Under the pieces are notes generated by a model, which was given only the letters and a program-made list of their open reading frames with translations, was not told the DNA's origin and made no database searches. DNA of 64,000 nucleotides from Candidatus Streptomyces philanthi (lineage in GTDB: Bacteria; Actinomycetota; Actinomycetes; Streptomycetales; Streptomycetaceae), in contig CP073042.1 of the NCBI GenBank assembly GCA_018114805.1, positions 5,005,501 through 5,069,500 on the forward strand, in the 5' to 3' direction. This document shows positions 55,293-64,000 of the stretch, one piece after another. The position numbers were made by a program, and so were the translations under genes. Position 1 is the first letter of the stretch. Each line of letters opens with the position of its first letter.

Positions 55293-56831
55293 TCAGATGT
55301 CCCGGAAGATCTCGATCTGGGCGCCGATCGAGTTCAGCCGCTCGGCCAGGTCCTCGTAGCCGCGGTTGATCACGTAGACGTTGCGCAGCACCGACGTGCC
55401 CTCGGCCGCCATCATCGCGAGCAGCACCACCACCGCGGGCCGCAGCGCGGGCGGGCACATCATCTCCGCGGAGCGCCACCGGGTGGGGCCCTCGACGAGC
55501 ACCCGGTGCGGGTCGAGCAGCTTGACGCTGGCACCGAGCCTGGTCAGGTCGGTGAGGTAGATCGCGCGGTTGTCGTAGACCCAGTCGTGGATCAGCGTCG
55601 AGCCCTGGGCGCTGGCCGCGATCGCCGCGAAGAAGGGCACGTTGTCGATGTTGATGCCGAGGAACGGCATCGGGTGGATCTTGTCGAGCGGCGCGCTCAG
55701 CTTGGAGGGGCGGACCGTCAGGTCGATCAGCCGGGTGCGCCCGTTGTCCGCCGGGTACTCCGCGCTGCGCTCGTGGTCGAGGCTCATCTCCTCCAGGACC
55801 GCCAGCTCGATCTCCAGGAACTCCACCGGGACGCGGCGGATCGTCAGCTCCGACTGGGTCACCACGGCCGCCGCGAGCAGGCTCATCGCCTCGACCGGGT
55901 CCTCGGACGGCGCGTAGTCCACGTCGCGGTCGATGTGCGCGACGCCGTGCACGGTCAGGGTCGTGGTGCCGACGCCCTCCACCCGTACGCCCAACTGCTC
56001 CAGGAAGAAGCACAGGTCCTGGACCATGTAGTTGGAGCTGGCGTTGCGGATGACGGTGACGCCGTCGTGCCGGGCGGCGGCCAACAGGGCGTTCTCGGTC
56101 ACGGTGTCGCCGCGCTCGGTCAGCACGATGGGCCGGGTGGGGGAGACCTCGCGGTTGACCTCGGCGTGGTACGTGCCCTCGGTCGCGGTTACCTCGAGGC
56201 CGAAGTGGCGCAGCGCCGTCATGTGCGGCTGGACGGTGCGGGTGCCGAGGTCGCAACCGCCCGCGTACGGGATGCGGAACCGGTCGAGGCGGTGCAGCAG
56301 CGGGCCGAGGAACATGATGACGCTGCGGGTCCGTCGGGCGGCGTCGGTGTCCATGGCGGCCAGGTTGAGTTTGGCCGGCGGCACGATCTCCAGGTCGTTG
56401 CCGTCGTTGATCCAGCGGGCGCGTACGCCGATGCTGCCCAGCACCTCCAGGATGCGGTAGACCTCCTCGATCCGGGCGACGCGACGCAGCGTGGTGCGGC
56501 CCGCGTTGAGCAGCGAGGCGCACAGCAGTGCCACGCACGCGTTCTTGCTGGTCTTGACGTCGATCGCGCCGGAGAGTTGCCGGCCTCCGACGACCCGCAG
56601 GTGCATCGGGCCCGCGTAGCCGAGGGACACGATCTCGCTGTCCAGGGCCTCGCCGATGCGGGTGATCATCTCAAGGCTGATGTTCTGATTTCCCCGTTCG
56701 ATGCGGTTGACGGCGCTCTGGCTGGTGCCGAGTGCCTCCGCTAGCTCCGTCTGAGTCCAGCCGCGGTGCTGGCGGGCGTCGCGGATGAGCTTCCCGATGC
56801 GGGCGAGGTAGGCGTCTGTCATGAGATCCAT
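55293..56831 (-). CDS. murA: HTH-domain fused UDP-GlcNAc 1-carboxyvinyltransferase (MurA paralogue)
   Basis: Intact 512-residue fusion. Residues 10-65 are an XRE-type HTH: LIRDARQHRGWTQTELAEAL, then GTSQSAVNRIERGNQNISLE. From about residue 75 comes an EPSP-synthase-fold MurA domain: GAIDVKTSKNACVALLCASL (active-site Lys), AGGCDLGTRTVQPHM (Cys of the PEP-binding loop), SAPLDKIHPMPFLGINIDNV and EGTSVLRNVYVINRGYEDLA. MurA transfers enolpyruvate to UDP-GlcNAc in peptidoglycan synthesis. The loop around the catalytic Asp differs from the usual GFPTD, so activity may be altered. The start may be ATG 56822 (MTDAYLARIG), as the -10 element overlaps 56831. Confidence 0.88.
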   Translation of the reverse strand: MDLMTDAYLARIGKLIRDARQHRGWTQTELAEALGTSQSAVNRIERGNQNISLEMITRIGEALDSEIVSLGYAGPMHLRVVGGRQLSGAIDVKTSKNACVALLCASLLNAGRTTLRRVARIEEVYRILEVLGSIGVRARWINDGNDLEIVPPAKLNLAAMDTDAARRTRSVIMFLGPLLHRLDRFRIPYAGGCDLGTRTVQPHMTALRHFGLEVTATEGTYHAEVNREVSPTRPIVLTERGDTVTENALLAAARHDGVTVIRNASSNYMVQDLCFFLEQLGVRVEGVGTTTLTVHGVAHIDRDVDYAPSEDPVEAMSLLAAAVVTQSELTIRRVPVEFLEIELAVLEEMSLDHERSAEYPADNGRTRLIDLTVRPSKLSAPLDKIHPMPFLGINIDNVPFFAAIAASAQGSTLIHDWVYDNRAIYLTDLTRLGASVKLLDPHRVLVEGPTRWRSAEMMCPPALRPAVVVLLAMMAAEGTSVLRNVYVINRGYEDLAERLNSIGAQIEIFRDI

Positions 56832-56834
56832 ATT

Positions 56835-56850
56835 ATCTCAGATATGAGAT
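56835..56850. promoter_or_regulatory. palindrome overlapping the murA-paralogue promoter
   Basis: ATCTCA-GATA-TGAGAT (56835-56850). On the minus strand the -10-like GATAAT (56837-56832) overlaps it, and a further ATGAGAT copy lies at 56821-56827 within the start codons. This suits autoregulation by the fused HTH domain. Confidence 0.55.
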
Positions 56851-57042
56851 GTGCTCATGTTGTGGTGGTGCACGGCGTGCCGCGCGGGTCTCACGATGAG
56901 CGGGCGGCGCGACGCGAGCACTGAGGCGACTGTGACATGGCCCGGCGACTCTCGCCCGCGCTGCCGCGACCGGTCCCGGCCGTGGCGAGCACCGCGCGGG
57001 CCCCGGGCGCGGCTGGTGCGTCCTTGTCCAGAGTTGCCGCGC

Positions 57043-57086
57043 GACCGGCACTTCGCGCAATGAAGACCGGCACTTCGCGCAATGAA
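57043..57086. repeat. perfect 22-bp tandem duplication
   Basis: Two identical 22-bp units containing GGCACTTCGCGCAATGAA lie at 57043-57064 and 57065-57086, about 160 bp upstream of the secreted-protein start. Confidence 0.95.
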
Positions 57087-57242
57087 TTGCCAAAAAAACT
57101 GTCATTGTTGCGCCGGTCGAGTGCCTCTTACGGTGCTGGTGGCTGGAACGCATACGCCACGCACAGGCGAGTCGCTGCCCGTACTTCCTTGAGTCGCCGT
57201 ACTTCCCGTAAGTCGCCCGCACTTCCTGAAAGAGGTCTCACC

Positions 57243-57857
57243 ATGCGCAATTCCCTTGCCCATCGTGCGCGGTCCGTCGTCACCCGCCGCCCGCGGTGGA
57301 CGCTCGGCGCGGCGATCGGCGCGGGTGCCGTGCTGTTCGGTGTGCTCGCGGTGCCGAGCGCCGGCGCCGCCGATGACGAGAGTTCGCCCGAGACCGCGTC
57401 GTCGGTGCGGTTCCCAGCCAGCCGGCGCGCCGGGCACGCGGCCCCTGCCTCGGACGAGATCTCCAAGGTGCGGGTGACGCGCAACGAGGTGCCGGTCAAG
57501 CCCGGCAGCAAGACGAAGGTCACCGTCACGGTGGACTCGCCGGACGCCGGCCACATCTGGGTCTACCTGGACCGCGTCCACGTCGGTGACATGGGCAAGC
57601 AGTGGGCCAACGGTCCGCACCCGGGCCTGACTGCCAAGCCCAACAAGAAGTGCGTGTTCTTCACCGACCCGAAGAAGATCGGCATCGGCACCGGCTTCAA
57701 GTGTCCGACGCCCAAGGGCCACTCGGAGGTCGTCTTCACCGCCAAGGTGCCCAAGAACCTCCCCTCCGGCTCGGTAGCGTTCTTCGACGCCTACCACCAG
57801 ATCTGCTCGTCCATGTGGAACGCCGGCTCCTTCTCGGGCGGCTTCGGCGTCCAGTAA
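57243..57857 (+). CDS. secreted protein of unknown function
   Basis: Intact 204-residue product. The signal peptide runs MRNSLAHRARSVVTRRPRWT to LAVPSAGAADD, with a long twin-charged N-region (RR near residues 15-16). The mature part after residue 75 looks like a beta-sandwich: ISKVRVTRNEVPVKPGSKTK, GHIWVYLDRVHVGDMGKQWA, SEVVFTAKVPKNLPSGSVAF, ending NAGSFSGGFGVQ. Three cysteines (KKCVFF, FKCP, QICSS) could form a disulfide. I do not recognise the family. The upstream tandem duplication and repeats suggest an unusual promoter region. Confidence 0.75.
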   Translation: MRNSLAHRARSVVTRRPRWTLGAAIGAGAVLFGVLAVPSAGAADDESSPETASSVRFPASRRAGHAAPASDEISKVRVTRNEVPVKPGSKTKVTVTVDSPDAGHIWVYLDRVHVGDMGKQWANGPHPGLTAKPNKKCVFFTDPKKIGIGTGFKCPTPKGHSEVVFTAKVPKNLPSGSVAFFDAYHQICSSMWNAGSFSGGFGVQ

Positions 57858-58353
57858 GATCGAGCCCCGCGCGCCGCCCCACCCACGCGGCGCACCCGCC
57901 GACGTTCCCCCGCGTCACCCGACGTGGCCCAAGCCCGGCGCGGACGGACTCCCGCTCGTGAGTCCCCTCGCGTCCGTCCGCGCCGGATCCCGGCATCACC
58001 GGAATCCCGCACGTGGGGTGCCCCGTACCGGAGCCGTGGCCTACACGTCTCCCGCGGCCGCCCCACGGCTCGGCGCGATGAACACCAGCCCGCCACGCCC
58101 CCTCCGACGCGCCGTCGGCACGGCTCCCGCCGGCTGTCGCCTCGCGGCCCGCGCAGCACATGCCCGTGCCCGCGCCGACGTCGAGCCAGGCCGGCGCGGG
58201 GCTGGGCGGGGCGCGAACGTGCCAACGGATCGAACGCGCCAACGGCCCGGACGCGCGACGGCCGGGCACCCGTGGCCCGGAGCGGCCTCGCGTGGCGTCG
58301 AGCGCGCCCAATAATGACCTGCCGCCGGCCGCGCGCTTTGCGATGATGCGGCC
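57858..58353. other. non-coding stretch before the phosphotransferase gene
   Basis: About 500 bp of uniformly GC-rich sequence. I see no gene, terminator or repeat I can support; only the patch at 58308-58345 is less GC-rich and may hold the downstream promoter. Confidence 0.4.
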
Positions 58354-59246
58354 ATGCCAGCGACCAGGATGCACGCCGACGAGGTCCTGACCGACTCTGC
58401 CCTGGTGCGCCGCCTGGTGCGCGGGCAGTCCCCGCAGTGGGCCGGACTGCCCGTCACCCCGGTCGACTTGTACGGCACCGACCACGCCGTCTACCGCCTC
58501 GGCGACCACCTGTCCGTGCGCCTGCCGCGCATCAGCGGGGCCACCCGACAGGCGGTGCGCGAAGCGCGGTGGCTGCCCAGGCCCGCGCCGCTGCTACCGC
58601 TCGCGGTCCCGGTCCAGGTGGCGGCGGGCCGACCCGCCGAGGGCTATCCGTACGGTTGGTCGGTCTACGAGTGGCTGCCCGGCGAGAACGCCAACTGCAC
58701 GCTGACGGACCTGGAACAGGCTGCCGTGGACCTCGCCGCGTTCATCACCGCGCTGACCCGACCGGCGCCCACCGGCGCTCGACCGGCAGCCGGGGCGCGC
58801 CGCTGGCCGAGTTGGACGAGCAGGTGTGCCGCTCGATCGCTCAACTCGGCGACCGTGTCGATGGCGCCGCCGCCCTCGCCTCCTGGGAGGAGTCGCTGCG
58901 CGCCCCCGCGTGGTCCGGGCCCGACGTCTGGCTCCACGGCGGCCTGTTGCCGGGCAACCTGCCCGTGACCGACGGGCGACTCTCGGCCGTCATCGACTTC
59001 GGCTGTCTGAACGTCGGCGACCCCGCCTGCGACCTGCAGCCCGCGTGGAACGTCTTCACGGGGGCGAGGCGGGAGCGGTTCCGGGCCGAACTCGCCGTCG
59101 ATGACGCCGCCTGGCTGCGCGGTCGCGGCTGGGCGCTCTTCCAGGCGGTGGTGGCGCTGCCCTACTACTGGGACACCAACCCCGGAATGATCCGCCAGGC
59201 CACGAACGCCCTGACCCAGGTGCTTGCCGACACCGGCGCCGAGTGA
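58354..59246 (+). CDS. aminoglycoside-phosphotransferase-fold kinase with altered HGD motif
   Basis: About 297 residues. N-lobe: LYGTDHAVYRLGDHLSVRLP (Lys replaced by Arg in the V-R-L-P strand) and GWSVYEWLPGENANC hinge. The catalytic loop reads WLHGGLLPGNLPV, whereas the family has H-G-D-x-x-P-x-N; the catalytic Asp is Gly here. The metal-binding AVIDFGCLNVGDPACDLQPA is normal. One shift near 58790 falls between the lobes. If the Gly is real the enzyme is unlikely to phosphorylate; a single-base sequence error (GAC to GGC) is the alternative. Substrate unknown. Confidence 0.75.
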
Positions 59247-59313
59247 CCGCACCGGTCGGCCGGCCAGCGGAATTCGGTCGCCGCCGGTGGTGATCGCTTC
59301 TAGCCTGCGACGC

Positions 59314-59901
59314 ATGAAGGTACTCGTGGTCGGTGCGACAGGGACGATCGGCAGCGCGGTCGTCGAGGCGTTGGGGCCCTCCCACGAGGTGGTCCGGGCC
59401 GCACTCGGCGGGCCGGTGCGCGTGGACCTGGAGGCCCCGACGTCACTGGACCTGTTGTTCGACGAGGTCTCCGGGCTGGACGCGGTGGTGTGCTGCGGCA
59501 CCAGCGGTCCGCTGGTGGACCTGGGGACCGCGACCGACGAGGCCGTCGCCGACGGCGTGCGCGGCAAGCTGCTGGGGCAGGTGGCGCTGGCCCAGCGAGC
59601 GGTGCGCCACCTGCGGTACGGCGGCTCCATCACGCTGACCGGCGGCACCTTCGCCACGCCGCTGGCCGGCGGATCGCTGGGGGCCCTGATCAACACGGGC
59701 CTGGAGGGCTTCGTCTGCAACACGGCCGCCGAACTGCCCCGCGGGTTGCGGATCAACCTCATCAGCCCGGGCTGGATCAGCGAGACCCTGGTGCTGGACC
59801 TGGGACGGGACGCGGCGGACGGCACGCCCGTCGCCCGGGTGGCCGAGGCGTACGTGAGGGCGGTGGAGGGCACCATGCGGGGCCAGGTCTGGCGTTCGTG
59901 A
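59314..59901 (+). CDS. short-chain dehydrogenase/reductase, short form
   Basis: Intact 195-residue Rossmann protein. NAD(P) motif KVLVVGATGTIGSAVVEALG (starts at residue 2), then LDAVVCCGTSGPLVDLG, GGSITLTGGTFATPLAGGSL and LRINLISPGWISETLV. It is shorter than the classical 250-residue SDR, and the usual Tyr-x3-Lys is not obvious after TLTGGTFA, as in the small atypical SDRs of the YbjT/YwnB kind. Function unknown. It converges on the beta-propeller gene across a clear terminator. Confidence 0.75.
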   Translation: MKVLVVGATGTIGSAVVEALGPSHEVVRAALGGPVRVDLEAPTSLDLLFDEVSGLDAVVCCGTSGPLVDLGTATDEAVADGVRGKLLGQVALAQRAVRHLRYGGSITLTGGTFATPLAGGSLGALINTGLEGFVCNTAAELPRGLRINLISPGWISETLVLDLGRDAADGTPVARVAEAYVRAVEGTMRGQVWRS

Positions 59902-60004
59902 GGGGGCAGGGGGCACCCGCGCGGACGCGAGGGCCGGGGCGCGCCTCGACAGCCTCCCCGCGTACCCCCCCGCCCCGGCTGTCTCGGGCCCCCAAGCCCC
60001 CTCA

Positions 60005-60050
60005 CGGCTCCCCACCACTCGGGCGCGGGCGCGGGAGCGGTGGGGAGCCG
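60005..60050. terminator. bidirectional terminator
   Basis: A perfect 12-bp stem with arm CGGCTCCCCACC (60005-60016) and its complement at 60039-60050 lies between convergent genes. Confidence 0.75.
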
Positions 60051-60070
60051 GGGCGCGGTAGCCGGGGCGG

Positions 60071-61181
60071 TCAGTGGAAGCGGCGGACGAATACATCCGG
60101 GGCGCCGTTGGTGTCGTCGGCCGCCGACGTGAAGACCACGTCGGCGTCGTGGGCGCTGACCGCGTCCACGCCGGCGGAGGCGGGCTGCCGGGAGACGACC
60201 TCGTCGGTGCTCGTGCTCAGGTCGCGCAGCGTCAGCGACGGCTGGTCGGGGTCCGCCGCGTCGTTCGGGGCGTACACCAGGTAGCGGCCGGTGGGGTCGA
60301 TAGCCACGTCCCGGACGTCCGGCACCAGTTGGGTGGTGCCCGAGCGCACGTCGTACACGTGGGTGTCGGGGCCCGAACGGTAGACGACCTTGCCGCCGTC
60401 CTCGCTGAGCTGGACGAGCGTCGCCTCCTTGGCGGGGCCCTCGACCGTGCCGTGGGTGACGCCCTCGACCCGGTCCCGTACGAAGACGTCGCCCGCCTCG
60501 CCGTCCTGGTAGGCGACGTGGCGGCTGTCGCCGCTGAGGGACGGCCGGGACGGGCGCCGGTGGTCGAACTCGGCGATGGTCTCCTTGGCGCCGGTGAACA
60601 CGTCCTGGAACTCGACGCGCTGGTTGGACGCCGGCGGTCTGGGAGTGACGACGTAGACGGCGTGGTGGCCGTCCCCGTTCAGCGCGGGCTGGCCGCAACT
60701 GGGCCAGCAGTCGAGGCCGCCGATGGCTCCCGTGCGTACCTGCCAGAGGTAGATCTTCACATCCCGCATCCACGGCACCGGATAGCCTAGGTAGGCCCCG
60801 TCGCCGCTGATGACCGGCGGCTCGATCGGGTCGTAGTACCCGATCCGCCTGATCTCGCCTGTTTCCTGTGCGCGGAGGTAGACCTCGTCGCCCTCCTGCG
60901 GGCGGTCGGACGTGAGGTTATCCGCCGCCGAGGCGAAGACGACGTGACGGCCGTCGGGAGTGATCGAGGCATCGCCGGAGGCGCCGTCAGCCGGGGTCCC
61001 GTCCGCCGCGAGACTAAACTCTTCCCGACGCTGGTCTCGCGGACGCCCGCGCCGCCGACCCGGGCCGGAGACTTAGCCGAGGCGGCCCCCGGTAACACCG
61101 CCGTGACCGCGCAGAGCGCGATCACCGTGCCCAGGGCGGCTCGGACACGTCGAGTGGTTCCTAGGTTCGCGTTCTCCTCAT
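60071..61181 (-). CDS. secreted TolB-like beta-propeller (PD40) protein
   Basis: About 365 residues. A hydrophobic signal (VRAALGTVIALCAVTAVLPG ending ASA) is followed by repeats of the WD40-like PD40 type: GDASITPDGRHVVFASAADN, RRPSRPSLSGDSRHVAYQD, VQLSEDGGKVVYRSGPDTHV and RDVAIDPTGRYLVYAPNDAA. Such propellers bind proteins or peptides at the cell surface or in the medium. Shifts: near 61165 just after the start, and near 61015 before SLAADGTPADGASG. I prefer ATG 61181 (MRRTRT, with GGGGG upstream). No catalytic residues are visible. Confidence 0.7.
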
Positions 61182-61441
61182 ATTGCCCCCAAGTAAGGCG
61201 CAGAACCCCCTCCGATTCCCCACCGGAGGGCCACAAGCATGCAACCGTGACGGTGCTGTGGGGTCAATGCGTCACATGGCGTACGAGAGTCGCGTCGCGG
61301 CCACGGGGAGTGGAACCGGCGCGCGCCGGTTCCACGTGGTGACGTGGGTGGCGATCGTCGTGGAACGCGGCGTGATCCCCGGCGGGCCGTGGGGGACACG
61401 GGCAACCAGCGCATGACCGTTCGCCAGCGATGTACTACAGT

Positions 61442-61459
61442 TATCTCGACATCGAGATA
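61442..61459. promoter_or_regulatory. perfect 18-bp palindrome upstream of acnA
   Basis: TATCTCGA-CA-TCGAGATA. It lies 130 bp before acnA in an AT-rich patch, a likely operator for a dimeric repressor. I cannot name the regulator. Confidence 0.6.
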
Positions 61460-61501
61460 TCTGCCGAGAAGGCGTACCGCTGTCGCGCTAGTTAGGTTTC
61501 C

Positions 61502-61520
61502 CTAAGTTAGGCACACCTTA
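61502..61520 (+). promoter_or_regulatory. iron-box-like site upstream of acnA
   Basis: CTAAGTTAGGCACACCTTA agrees with the Streptomyces iron-box consensus TTAGGTTAGGCTCACCTAA at 15 of 19 positions. A second TTAGG/CCTAA inverted half-site pair (61492-61505) overlaps it on the left. It lies 70 bp before the acnA start. Confidence 0.65.
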
Positions 61521-61590
61521 GCGGATCGGCAAGGTCCCGGGGCGGCAGGATGCGGTGGTACGCGCGAATTCATGCATGAAGGAGACTGTC

Positions 61591-64000
<2,410 letters not shown>

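Larger units (their letters stand above)
56832..57242. other. divergent control region of murA paralogue and secreted protein
   Basis: A 410-bp spacer holding the palindrome at 56835-56850, a 22-bp tandem duplication (57043-57086) and an AT patch CCAAAAAAACTGTCATTGTT (57090-57109). Three spaced copies of an ACTTCC-containing word follow (57181-57226). No gene is supported. Confidence 0.5.
61182..61590. other. acnA control region
   Basis: 410 bp with an AT-rich core at 61430-61525 that holds the palindrome at 61442-61459 and the TTAGG-rich iron-box-like block at 61492-61520. GAAGGAGAC at 61578-61586 is the acnA ribosome site. Confidence 0.5.

Overview
The window is high-GC actinomycete DNA, almost certainly a Streptomyces chromosome core region. 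It encodes a SepF-like protein of the SflB type, a DUF6099 protein, F420-dependent (LLM) oxidoreductases, a PaaX/salicylyl-CoA-type cluster and an HTH-MurA fusion close to acnA. As I recall it, the order arcA-argF-permease and murA-acnA matches the S. coelicolor SCO597x-SCO599x neighbourhood. GTG starts, ATGA/GTGA start-stop overlaps and a rare TTA codon fit that assignment.

Layout. 1-5 kb: a restriction pair, an McrC-like nuclease converging on a GmrSD-type (DUF262/DUF1524) protein that carries an O6-alkylguanine-transferase-like DNA-binding domain, then a membrane-anchored unknown. 5-6 kb: ferric-reductase-like membrane protein. 6-12 kb (minus strand): a cobalamin riboswitch leading five overlapping genes, a PduX-like GHMP kinase, a fold-type-II PLP enzyme, an ATP-grasp ligase, an MFS transporter and a SAM methyltransferase. 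12-17 kb: Nudix, carotenoid oxygenase, F420 oxidoreductase, LysR regulator, small membrane protein. 17-23 kb: CDGSH Fe-S protein, heme-oxygenase-like diiron enzyme, GCS2-type ligase, 2OG-Fe dioxygenase, HemK-like methyltransferase, a catalytically stripped SDR and a small Asn-rich secreted protein. 23-30 kb: TetR regulator with its operator, sflB, an ATPase, a MazG-like hydrolase, a DnaA-box pair, DUF6099, a second LLM oxidoreductase and homocysteine S-methyltransferase. 30-35 kb: Hen1-Pnkp RNA-repair cassette. 35-40 kb: arginine deiminase, ornithine carbamoyltransferase and an APC permease. 40-51 kb: a CoA-thioester aromatic degradation pathway (salicylate/anthranilate type) split in two by a lipoprotein, a DHA2 exporter and a WYL regulator. 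The two halves share an operator-like sequence. 51-55 kb: siderophore permeases and binding protein behind an iron box. 55-64 kb: HTH-MurA, secreted protein, phosphotransferase, SDR, beta-propeller protein and the start of acnA.

Sequence quality matters here. I count roughly 40 apparent frameshifts and six in-frame stops (five TAG, one TAA) across about 25 genes, many of which should be intact in a free-living Streptomyces. Most shifts sit in C or G runs and look like assembly indels, so I annotate those genes as single CDS and say where they break. One break, in the GmrSD gene, is a clean 14-bp tandem duplication and looks like a genuine mutation.

The most interesting candidates are: the B12-riboswitch operon, which resembles a route to a phosphothreonine-derived amino acid or peptide; a TTA codon at codon 3 of hen1, suggesting bldA control of RNA repair; the shared TGAC-N4-GTCA operator of the split aromatic-CoA pathway; an iron box upstream of acnA; and a MurA paralogue whose own HTH domain may bind a palindrome overlapping its promoter.
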